IMG/VR virus record: IMGVR_UViG_3300021197_001433
Span: 1 to 64,000 of that record
Reading direction: 5' to 3' (one strand)
Source of the DNA: a virus
DNA: 64,000 nt
Shown: one piece after another, positions 44,401 to 49,989 of the stretch
How the letters are laid out: each line of letters opens with the position of its first letter
How positions within the stretch are numbered: the stretch's first letter is position 1
Program-made: the position numbers and the translations under genes
The notes under the pieces: generated by a model
Database searches by the model: none
What the model saw: only the letters and a program-made list of their open reading frames with translations
What the model was told of the DNA's origin: nothing

Positions 44401-45942
44401 TAGTGTTCCGTCCCAGCCACCAGCATCATATGCTACTGAATCAAATCCATCACTGGTACTGTTAGTGTATTTTTCAGGTGTAATCATTTCGTCAACTGCA
44501 ACCAGTTGTATACCGCCTGGTTGTCCTACACCTTCAACATAGTATTCTCTGTCGCCATATAGTGCAGGCGTAACATTGCTGTTAAATTCTACTTTAAGTC
44601 CATTTGTAAATTTTACACTGTTTGCACTTGTAAATGATTGTTTATTGAGTATATCTTCTGTAACATTAATAGCGGCTGTAACATCCTCATCTACAATTTG
44701 GATTTTACCAAACTGCAGTTCATTTGTTGCATCCTGATAATACAGTGTATTCAATCCTGCTGTATAGGGCTCTATTAGTTCTGGAACTCCACTGGCATTT
44801 TTATAGAATTCTCTATTACCATATAAGTTACCCTGTTTAATTTTAACTTTTTCTGCAACGGGCCAATCAGTGCTACGAGTAAGTTGAACTGTATCAACGC
44901 CACCAACTTTGTTTACTGCAATACTATATACATCATAGCGAACATCCACAGGCAGTGTAGTTGTTTCGTCCCAAGGATGATCGTCATCATCATATCCGTA
45001 TGCGTCAAATGGTGCGCCCTGTTCCCAGTCACTTGCTACTGTACTAGGACTTACAAATACTAGTGTCTTTCCATCAATTTCTGTTTGTACATCAATGCCG
45101 CCATGTGTGTCAATCAGTGTTTGATAAGGTACATTGTGAATATCTTTGTATGCAAGATCAGTAGCAAAGTCAGGATTTGCAGCCTGTGTTGCGTTTATCA
45201 TAATATTTTGTGCGTTAGTAGCAGGAACATTAAAGGTAATCGTTCCATTATCTTCGCCATTGTTAGTAAGTCCAAGTATTTTTCTTGTGCTTACATTACT
45301 TCCATAGTTACTAATGCCAGACAAGCCTGGTTCAGTTTGGATCCAAAATGGATGACCTGATTGTTGTACACTAAATGTGTAACTACCGCCACGGGCAATT
45401 GTAATAGTTGGATTTTCGTTATCACTATTATCAATGCTGTATTCATCAACACCAGCAACTGTGCGTCGTGTAATAGCAAAATCTTTTTCCATATCGACGA
45501 CACTGTTAAAAACTTGCACACTGTCAGGGCCTGCTGGCAACCAAAAGTATTCGCCATAGTTTACAAGTTTGTCTAAATCATTAAAACCACTGTAGTTGTA
45601 ATATTCTTGGTCGTTAAGATCAGCATGTGTGTCAACATTTACATTATTGTATCTCAGTTGATTAATAAAGTCAATGTAACCAGTCAAACTTTCAATGCTT
45701 TTATTAGCACTGCGATAAACAACCGCAGGCTCAAGTTGATAATTTTGTCTATCTTTGTCTATCTCTTGGACATAACTATCTCCTACTTGAAAACTTGCTG
45801 CTTGCTGCCGACCAATATAACTGTTAATTCTTGTTAAATTAGGTTCACTGATTAACTGGTCAACAGTAGCGTTAAGAAACTTGTTGTTTTTATTAGTTTG
45901 AAATACGTCTGGTAATAAGACTTGACTTTTACGAAGTGCCAT
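32500..45942 (-). CDS. giant 4480-residue virion structural protein (baseplate region)
   Basis: One uninterrupted frame of 13.4 kb. It directly follows gp6 (TAATG overlap), the position of gp7 in T4, so a baseplate-wedge or baseplate-periphery role is the first guess. Near residues 185-200, GGSYTFSVQQSGHPFWI resembles a cupredoxin-like beta domain. Around 2230-2890 at least six repeats with FG-S-VA plus VAIVGAP, VAVGAP, LFVGAP, VVIGAP, VAIGSP and IFIGAP form a probable FG-GAP beta-propeller of the integrin-alpha type. Several GFDxxxFD motifs lie in the last third. The C-terminus has GERITYWE and LRRGTSGTG, common in baseplate and fibre connectors. Confidence 0.85.
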   Translation of the reverse strand: MALRKSQVLLPDVFQTNKNNKFLNATVDQLISEPNLTRINSYIGRQQAASFQVGDSYVQEIDKDRQNYQLEPAVVYRSANKSIESLTGYIDFINQLRYNNVNVDTHADLNDQEYYNYSGFNDLDKLVNYGEYFWLPAGPDSVQVFNSVVDMEKDFAITRRTVAGVDEYSIDNSDNENPTITIARGGSYTFSVQQSGHPFWIQTEPGLSGISNYGSNVSTRKILGLTNNGEDNGTITFNVPATNAQNIMINATQAANPDFATDLAYKDIHNVPYQTLIDTHGGIDVQTEIDGKTLVFVSPSTVASDWEQGAPFDAYGYDDDDHPWDETTTLPVDVRYDVYSIAVNKVGGVDTVQLTRSTDWPVAEKVKIKQGNLYGNREFYKNASGVPELIEPYTAGLNTLYYQDATNELQFGKIQIVDEDVTAAINVTEDILNKQSFTSANSVKFTNGLKVEFNSNVTPALYGDREYYVEGVGQPGGIQLVAVDEMITPEKYTNSTSDGFDSVAYDAGGWDGTLNAPKDQDYITINRASPDRNAWSRGNRWFHREVIEATATYNNYTADLDDTARAKRPIIEFYSGLELFNMGTTSVAPVTVVDTTQTDALSNVNGTPGYFADGIDLQQDSTVIFSADTDTDVRTKIYRVDIISADQSAATTDSLSIFADSTTVGADGGNTSGKVEIINLVDIGTVVDTNCVLSTLGATNQGKQFYLDDTVWTEAQQKTTLNQDPLFDIFDPDHTSFSDTTKYPSSNFTGNKLFSYKRNNNNSPDAILNFGLSYQNFSTIGDIVFENNFDSDIFQYTKSTGNTNVIVRSGHAHQFDIDGNRVLYNGWTKTIENSTQYQIVTYEVSANELNSFEIGASVDTSRIREPLQVSVNGQFIYKTDYTHLIQQDREYVVFTTALNENDVVVIKFISANKSPNSFYEVPDNLQNNAGNATFDTLTLGQMRNHAVQLSRQIKTLLGVAPGKSNLRDTNFRAYPGNILQHSAGMILPMHLLSNTEANTIDSINFVKNEYTKFKNRFIDNINKLDLDLTDPAKCVDDILLFMAGTKTSTFPFYFSDMVPWGNQKSQLVYTIDDAAETEFEFTTQFDLTSIGSRGVLVYHTPISTGVPNLLVEGQDYTFDTTEAKVVLTTTNLDVALIGLSVDDKITIVEYTNTHGSFIPPTPSAMGLYPKFIPNKYADNTYTVEKTVIQGHDGSVWIGWDDIRDNVVLELEKRIFNNIKTQYNKDLFDITEVVPGYFRSTLTDFAEANNIIRSYFGEWALRNKVRMQKNDTVEAGNPFTWNYRNSVYKIDGSRIPGHWRAIYNWFFDTDTPHTKPWQMLGVKEKPLWWDQRYGVAPYTSGNTVLWEDLRDGKVYTDATGTTFTIDTRRQRPDLMSIIPVDEQGQLRSPAEFLVQDAFSTNVSDDWAFSDGSPGETAWRRSSEYPYVVQILAATIKAAKYGTLMFDTNLFEKNAQYDQILQKFKSYRPGIVDFELHGQATGAEEDNDTHSHKEVEGYNQFISEYLRYNGFSVDDAINRINNLELNLCYGMAGFTDKQYLKVVAESVTPSSQSENIFIPDEDLNIYTKKSLPLERVVYSGVQIIQRADGYEIQGYDIKNPFFKIIPSSEGTDPARVSVGETVYLEYKDFENRIVNIPYGTIITNRQQVFDFLVSYQRYLLSRGFVFDGTTGVGEKNDFISAGKEFAFWTDQKWPLGSVIVISPYSDTLTLNRAYATIDDIRTNGEIKDANGSIINPKFYDVSRIDNVIEIKVDAENTQLYSVQLDPIQHEHVLVFNNTTIFNDIIYQPELGNRHSRLKLIGARSGDWNGTLHAPGFFINEDKINVWATYTDYKKGDIVSFQGTTYVAKYAVDGSTVFDYNDWTVADNIKTGLVKNLANKATQFKDFFETDNLNLEDGVDKLGKGIIGFNEKDYLAGLGLDDVSQVKFYQGMLKQKGTGAAINKLIDAKLTNLDQTIDYFEEWAFRVGEYGSIDSNQIIETIIPEQEATNNPFVLHYHAAGDLPSTTELGHYHVQEKDLYKKPNNYTGDVFSVRDSNTNTLKDLDSAGYARLDDVDFTVFNTSELLGLSDRIEELGKGKKIWIATDDSNTWSIRRIDETLSTVTSVESTGNGYLIYTTDVNHGLVEDDYVIIRAAQPIGKVAKIFEVSAPNKFTIVDAETEAEITDINIPMYKLSNVRFAQPSSLSTYTPVSGWNNKELVWVDKDNNGKWQVLQNTRPWTTTGVKTAASINADDKYGTSVALNRSATVAIVGAPDNGYGLVTPYVRSEGGVLVEGNSFAVATIGNSVDSFGHSVAAGVDYVAVGAPETQSGRGAVFIYYVDSSGQFNRRPAIRPAGLGASDKFGTSVVMSGNGRYLFVGAPGSNDIYCYTQVTIPVSSQEVKTVTGDASATKVFALGFTPINILALNITDENGNVYLPTKDFTISGSDITFVAAPANGLDVVIRQEDYYALSDMLVPFDASTGDNYGFAIDCDYQGRTVVIGAPNAAVAGTDSTVFGDAGEVSIQSQVVQQFAGDGITKGFTTTEDLQTQIFVEVDGILQTETNNPDVPVDNDGSSEGFYTRSAKTITFKYTPASGARIVVYTGTFIEKQKIDQNITGQTVTEGEQFGYSVAVDSDATMVAIGSPGEDETNPNTGSVFIFQDTGKNYGTVTTNVPHAQTAGDTFYLNNKLITVSSSSDNPANLSGDILGASLPGVTSSVNSLGQVVITSTSTETNNKLTINPGSGQMFTRDDVFEIYKFTQKISHPQAFENENFGRTVAFDKNVEVGIGSNPGTRNLVIASDKASTMLAVGFDVEQDSNSEDYLEATTTYDSNGTTFTDRRTQSGAGYLYELLDSNVPTLANPSQMVFGQALKSTNVAALDQFGASAAFSDNRIFIGAPQDSGTYNNSGSVYEFNNNTRASSWATLRSQGDRVDVTQINRVALYNKKDGQIKVFLDYLDSTKGKIPGVAQSELSFVSHNDPALYAKWNYKQNNTLWWDTSTVHYLLSEQGELDFRTNYWNVAFPGSSIDVYEWIESPVPPEQYTGEGTVKDVNKFSTSVIYNNSSNSTQTYYYFWVSGRTDIPVEAEFRTISADSVTKLIEDPKAQGVPYIAIVDKNAIALYNCKQYFADSDVVLSVNYDVVKNEGVLHSEYELFGRGNVDQDIPARMYTKLVDSLAGSDSVGNLVPDPFLSEVEKYGVLTQPRQGMFVNRAAALKVLTQYCNSILVKAPFARLSSVSRLLSSENIPTVNSGEYNISVDSIAERDYLNTAILTTGYKVLVLEDETQSNYWAIYTLQEDKSYQLTNIQGYNTADYWDYATYYATGYDGTTVPKYQVTLEADLLTLTDAVTGDIAKVTSNDEGNFSMFVKTDTGWDEVVIERGTLQFNDSLYSFNTANSNFQATGFDNDAFDFGAFDKVPADEIRQIVDALKNDLFIGDYEINMNELFFRLMEYAINENNFSQDWLFKSSFITVAHKIRSLDQYNTFKFDNTNFIEDFINEVKPYKTKIREYVSKYDKVDTYGSDTTDFDIHSFYDENNLYFRKPSGDFAGDEILQTQGLNKPWSENYGYSLDSIEIVNAGSGYVTDPTITISAPDLADGVQATAVAITNGVEIVNVNMTNKGSGYTSEPTITVDGSAGSGLLLSPRLVNTTIRSFDTTIKFDRITYSSAIKDWTKNTAYVVDDIIAYQDTVTKTQEVYTCIVDFTSGSTFSIENTTGVTVLEVKADNDFTNAADRISAYYYPTSGMIGDDIELLQNGIGYGGTKITGPGFDQNPGFDSANFDVIGFDDIQIDDDGIAVISSIDTVFRGTDFDQAGIIGDVFVEPGYLPPGYLVELSLGVAPESIIVDGAGFVDTYNSHAPEELIPGRIFDTLDMEVYTHSSNDYEGDGNGAEIQYTSYTDPTGTLQTFSYGDPNKSEDDFVYLIVYINETRQFDFTNDGFRNNNIRLPNPLGPTDILHIYAFSQTGENMIGNYTYVGDGSTIGFVLPNVPERTQQTLIYVDGQEVGATFTTQDNRSLMTLSSVPNNGAHIHVFVFNQAEDRKAATKFATQTLETDGTTTLFGLSYMVEGYVEDGYLFGGAKAFYAPPGSANSVLEVDNKRIRPVNSVYHTADGSSLQFATPQTCGEGNIVFVGAISVAILRKDGTPALSAVRDIDYTISTGTQFVTMTTAPNEGDIVIVTDNTSADFTISLDGESMLMSADVPQTASSDIKLQAFSNHDPLRIQTKVYVGQGTGSTTIEDAFDEVNFDTAGFDRQVTSGTVGTYAIDRTATNVNHFWITVDGKRLHPGEFTVSGKNVIMSEAVQDTIGGSSVVIITHFTENIIQYPVGFRIFQDMNGNVEYLRLAKDNQTFVTETVEITDTKIYVEDASVLPFANVNASNPGVVFIGGERITYWEVSLEDNYITNLRRGTSGTGMLQRITPGFIVVDGSKDQELPDSTTHTKVWYDAGIHNTPANGLGIQQATTTNANFLREKQAQVPNYRLELNEKNYFAKDYVVTGYAEDLI

Positions 45943-48900
45943 TAGTAACCATATCCTCCACCGCCGCTGGAACCGCCGCTTGATCCACTGCTACTTGAAC
46001 TACTACTTGAACTGCTACTACTTGAACTACTTCCACCGCTACTGTAAGTGGTTGTGGAACTAGATGATACATTTGTAGATGTTGCTACTGCGGTGCTTGT
46101 ACTGCCTGCACTTGCGCTTTCGCTTGCTAGACTAGTTGTGGTTGTGTTAACAACACTACCGTTTGCTTGCAGACTGTTTGCAGTGATAACATCAATAACT
46201 TCAATGTCATTTACTGTTGCTGCACTTATTAATATTTCATCACGCTGACTTTGAATCTGGAACAAACTACCAAAATTACTTGTTGCTAGTTTTGGAACAA
46301 TTACTACACTTAGAACATCAGGTGATAATGAGTTGTAAAGATATGCTGCTAGTTCGCTGAAAAAGAAACTATCTCCAAAGTCCCAGTTGTTAACACTAAA
46401 GTAATTGTTAATTGCTGCAACTACACGTTCTTTGACTTCACTGTCACTAATAAGAGTGCTTGTATTTTTAACTACCTTAAATGTTGCTTGCAATTCTTCA
46501 TCTGCCTTATTGCCAAATAGTGGTCTGTAACTAACACTGTTAAAGATAATAGTATCGCTTACACTCTTGTATTGTTCAAGTGATCCAAATTGATCACGCA
46601 ACTCGTTTGTTGTAGGCTTAACAGGTTTGCTAACAGTACCAGTGATGTCTGTGACATAGTTTCTATAATCTGTATCATACTGTCTTGTAAGCAAGAACAA
46701 ATCAATAATGTTACTAGGACTAGGGTCAATACGTCTGTTATTAGGCGAGTTGTGAGTGTACTGAAATAGTAGATCACTGCGTCCTGTACGCTTTACATAA
46801 TCTGTAGTCTCTGCTATACTTTTTACATTGCTACCACTGATGCTTAGTATATAAAACTTATTATCTGTGCTTGCATAAAATACTTGTCCACTGCTAAACT
46901 GTGCAATTACTTCGTTAATTGCTGCTTGTGTAACATAACGCTGTTCAATGTCTGTTATTGTAACTGGAGTGTAGGTTAAATAGCCGCCTGTGCTTGTGCT
47001 AGTCTGATAAAACACTACTTTGGTTGTTGAGTTTGTGTCTGGAGCAACAATTATATCAAATACCTCAGGATTATCAACGACGCCATCGCTGTCAATGTCT
47101 GGGAATGTAACCTTAATTCTGTTTGTAAGTGTAAAACCGTCTGTCTCTGTAATAACATCATCAATTTGCATTGCATAATCAACAGCAAGACTGTTTACGC
47201 TGTCTGGCAAACTATTAACTTTTAGAATATTAATTTTATCTCTGATTGTTTTGCCTGTGCGTGGATCAAATATCTTTAGGTTATTATCAAAGTAAAAACG
47301 TGTTTCAAGTTTACTTTCAAATATATAACTGGTATCTCTAAAGTTTACTGTGTATGTACTGCCATCATTTGTAAACTTGAAAAACCAACTGTTGTCCAAG
47401 TTTGTGTTTGTAGTATTGCCTGCATATGCTAAACTAAATGTAGTTGATTGATCTAGATCAAGTGCATTAATAATAGTCCATGCTTGTGTGTCTCTGTCAT
47501 AGCGCAATCCAAAAGTTTTAAAGTCACCTATATAGTTGATTACATTATTTCTAACTTCAGCAGTAAGCGCAGTATTCCATGGAGCAATGACCTGATTAAC
47601 AATTGCATTCTGAGGAATAATCTCACTGAGTGTAACAGGCCCTATGCCTGTATCTAAATTGCCCACACCCTGGTTAGTGCCGTCAGTTTCAATTGCACTT
47701 ATACTTGCCCAAATGTAATCTCTGGTATTAATTGTGCCACTGGTGCCATCAATTAGATTGTTATTAATATCAAAAACTTTACCACTTGGTGCAGTAAATT
47801 TTAGCAGTGCGCCAACTTTGGCATACTTTAAGTTACTTGTTGCAAACTCTCCTATTTTTAGTGGGCTATCAACATCATTTTTAAAGTAACCTGTACAGGT
47901 TCCGCTGCTACTTGTAGTTAGATTCCAAGTTGCATTAAGACTTGTAGTATCAATACCACCATAGTTTTTCAAGTAGAAATGCAGACTATCATTATCAATA
48001 ATGTTTTTTTCTACTTGCTGTGCCACAATATTACTAATATCACTATCGGTTACGAAAGTAAACTGGAACTGTTGTAGATCTTCTGTGCGATAAATTATTC
48101 CATCTTCTGCTACAATATTTGTACTACTGTATTTGCCTGTTGTATCACGCACATCCAAGTAACGACTAATACCACTGGCAGTACGGTTAATTGCTTTGCT
48201 CTTAAGAATGTTACTAAACTTTGTATAGGGAAGAACTTGATAGTCTTCACCAGTAATCATACGATCCTGTGTGTAGTACTGTTGCTGTGCTTTTAGTTTA
48301 ATATCCCGCAGATTTTCTCTGCCGCTTGCATTTGCAACTGTGCTTTGTAAACTTAGGTTGACTGTTAAGTTTTCAATTTGGTTACTGTGACTAATGTAAG
48401 GAATAACAATTTGCAGATTTTGCATATCATTAGGACTAATCTTATATGTTGTGCCTGCACCTGTGCGGAAATAAACACGGAAATTACCTGTTGGGATATT
48501 ACTGAAAACATCATCACCAAATACTAGACTAATTTGATCGTCTGCACGGCTGCGTACTGTAAACAAGTTTTTGTTGTTTACACTTAAACTATTATAGATT
48601 ACGTTATTGCCGCTGATAGCAGGTACTTTGTCCCAGCGTGTGGTTTCTCTGCCAGCGTCATCAAGTTGGTAAAGCCAAACATCGTTGTTGTCAATATTGT
48701 TGATGTCCAGTTCAACTGTGCGATTAGGTAGTTTCTCAGCAATGCTAAAGTCTGCACTCTGTAAGTTACCCTGTTTAAAGTAAAAGAAGAATCCGTTGTT
48801 TGCACTGTTAAAGCCTCTGTTATCATTGCGATAAAGAATGTTTGTTGTACTACCAGGTTGAGGTGCTACTTCATATAGGAAATCTGTGCCACTGTATGTG

Positions 48901-49550
48901 CCTTTGACGATTTCAAATTCTAAATTTTGAGAGCCAACATCACTGCTAAAATCATAGATAGGCACAGTACCTGCATTTAATCTAATTTGATATTCCTCAA
49001 TAGCAATTCCACCAACTGTGGTTCTAAGTGCAGGATTTCCATACTGTTGTGTGCTGACCATTGCTGCATTAAGGATAGTAGTAAACTGTTCTAAAAAGTC
49101 ACTGTTACTTGGATCGCCCCAACTAATTTCAGTGTCTCTTAGGCTGTTTCCGTTGCTGTCTGTAATTGCTTCTGTTGTTTCAACACTGTCTACTTTAAGT
49201 AAACCTCGAGCAATTTGTTGACGCTTTGGATAATAGTTTAGCATGCGAGCCAGGCGTAGTATGCTGTCTCTGCGTTCTGCTGTTTCTAAGAAATTTTCAC
49301 GGGCGTTTAAATCTGCGCGGAAACTAAGGCTTTGCCCAAGAAACGCAATCATGTCGATTAGTGCAATATATTCACTGCTTTCAATAAAATCGTTAAAATC
49401 TTCTGGGTAATAGTTACGCAAATAGTCAACCATACTTTTGCGTATGGTCTCATAATCGTAACTTTGAAAATCTGCTTCCCGGAAGGTCTCGTAAACTTTC
49501 TTCCAGTCTTCCGCAGCAAATAAGTTTGATTGTCTTGTACTAGCAGCCAT
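45942..49550 (-). CDS. 6: baseplate wedge protein gp6
   Basis: The N-terminus (YETFREADFQSYDYETIRKS, YYPEDFNDFIESSEYIALID) is characteristic of T4 gp6, the wedge subunit that closes the baseplate ring. At 1202 residues it is nearly twice T4 gp6 (660). The extra length includes a long beta-rich middle and an extreme C-terminal Ser/Gly tract of about 50 residues ending GGGGYGY. It is preceded by AGGA and the late-type octamer AATAAATA. It lies between gp25 and the giant protein, in T4 order. Confidence 0.9.
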   Translation of the reverse strand: MAASTRQSNLFAAEDWKKVYETFREADFQSYDYETIRKSMVDYLRNYYPEDFNDFIESSEYIALIDMIAFLGQSLSFRADLNARENFLETAERRDSILRLARMLNYYPKRQQIARGLLKVDSVETTEAITDSNGNSLRDTEISWGDPSNSDFLEQFTTILNAAMVSTQQYGNPALRTTVGGIAIEEYQIRLNAGTVPIYDFSSDVGSQNLEFEIVKGTYSGTDFLYEVAPQPGSTTNILYRNDNRGFNSANNGFFFYFKQGNLQSADFSIAEKLPNRTVELDINNIDNNDVWLYQLDDAGRETTRWDKVPAISGNNVIYNSLSVNNKNLFTVRSRADDQISLVFGDDVFSNIPTGNFRVYFRTGAGTTYKISPNDMQNLQIVIPYISHSNQIENLTVNLSLQSTVANASGRENLRDIKLKAQQQYYTQDRMITGEDYQVLPYTKFSNILKSKAINRTASGISRYLDVRDTTGKYSSTNIVAEDGIIYRTEDLQQFQFTFVTDSDISNIVAQQVEKNIIDNDSLHFYLKNYGGIDTTSLNATWNLTTSSSGTCTGYFKNDVDSPLKIGEFATSNLKYAKVGALLKFTAPSGKVFDINNNLIDGTSGTINTRDYIWASISAIETDGTNQGVGNLDTGIGPVTLSEIIPQNAIVNQVIAPWNTALTAEVRNNVINYIGDFKTFGLRYDRDTQAWTIINALDLDQSTTFSLAYAGNTTNTNLDNSWFFKFTNDGSTYTVNFRDTSYIFESKLETRFYFDNNLKIFDPRTGKTIRDKINILKVNSLPDSVNSLAVDYAMQIDDVITETDGFTLTNRIKVTFPDIDSDGVVDNPEVFDIIVAPDTNSTTKVVFYQTSTSTGGYLTYTPVTITDIEQRYVTQAAINEVIAQFSSGQVFYASTDNKFYILSISGSNVKSIAETTDYVKRTGRSDLLFQYTHNSPNNRRIDPSPSNIIDLFLLTRQYDTDYRNYVTDITGTVSKPVKPTTNELRDQFGSLEQYKSVSDTIIFNSVSYRPLFGNKADEELQATFKVVKNTSTLISDSEVKERVVAAINNYFSVNNWDFGDSFFFSELAAYLYNSLSPDVLSVVIVPKLATSNFGSLFQIQSQRDEILISAATVNDIEVIDVITANSLQANGSVVNTTTTSLASESASAGSTSTAVATSTNVSSSSTTTYSSGGSSSSSSSSSSSSSSSGSSGGSSGGGGYGY
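45950..46045 (-). repeat. low-complexity serine/glycine tract in gp6
   Basis: Simple-sequence DNA built of AGT/AGC and GGT/GGC codons encodes about 15 consecutive serines followed by a Gly/Ser run at the gp6 C-terminus. It is prone to slippage and may act as a flexible linker toward the giant protein. Confidence 0.7.
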
Positions 49551-49576
49551 GTTTTAACATTCCTATTCTATTGCAG

Positions 49577-49584
49577 TATTTATT
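49577..49584 (-). promoter_or_regulatory. late-type promoter element (AATAAATA)
   Basis: AATAAATA on the minus strand, 27 bases upstream of the gp6 ATG, in the 54-base gap after gp25; one base away from the T4 late consensus. Confidence 0.45.
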
Positions 49585-49604
49585 TGCAGAATAAAGTATG
49601 TATA

Positions 49605-49982
49605 TTATTGTGTGCTTGTATCTGGTCTATCAAACTTTACCATTAGATTTTCTACTTCATTACTGACAACATATCGTAAACTCATTTCAATTTGTAGTCC
49701 GTTTTCGTATTCATCTAATGTAATGCCTTCGCTGCGTACTCTAGGATCATTTTCAATCACTGCATTTACTTCTTGAATTACAATTGCTTTGGTTTGTTCT
49801 GTTAGAGGATCCATAATTAAATCACGCAAACTAGTACCAAAGTTTCCGTTCATTAATTTTTCACCTTTGCGTATTGCAAAGTGGTTCAGTAAGTCTCGCT
49901 TAATGAGATCAGTGTCAGTTATCTTTGAACCACCAAAGTTGTTGTTAATAGTACTGAATCCTTTGTATACTGCTATAGCCAT
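49605..49982 (-). CDS. 25: baseplate wedge protein gp25
   Basis: A 125-residue protein of the gp25/GpW family. It has the conserved centre IRKGEKLMNGNFGTSLRDLI and the EPL-like DPLTEQ that follows, typical of the wedge core shared by contractile tails and type VI secretion (TssE). The ATG at 49982 is preferred over an upstream in-frame codon at 50018, which would overlap gp5, and is preceded by AAGGAAAG. It lies between gp5 and gp6. Confidence 0.92.
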   Translation of the reverse strand: MAIAVYKGFSTINNNFGGSKITDTDLIKRDLLNHFAIRKGEKLMNGNFGTSLRDLIMDPLTEQTKAIVIQEVNAVIENDPRVRSEGITLDEYENGLQIEMSLRYVVSNEVENLMVKFDRPDTSTQ

Positions 49983-49989
49983 AATGTAT

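Noticed and set aside
45950-46045. CRISPR-like short repeats
   Set aside because: The repeats are serine codons in the gp6 tail without regular spacers; no CRISPR array or cas gene is present.
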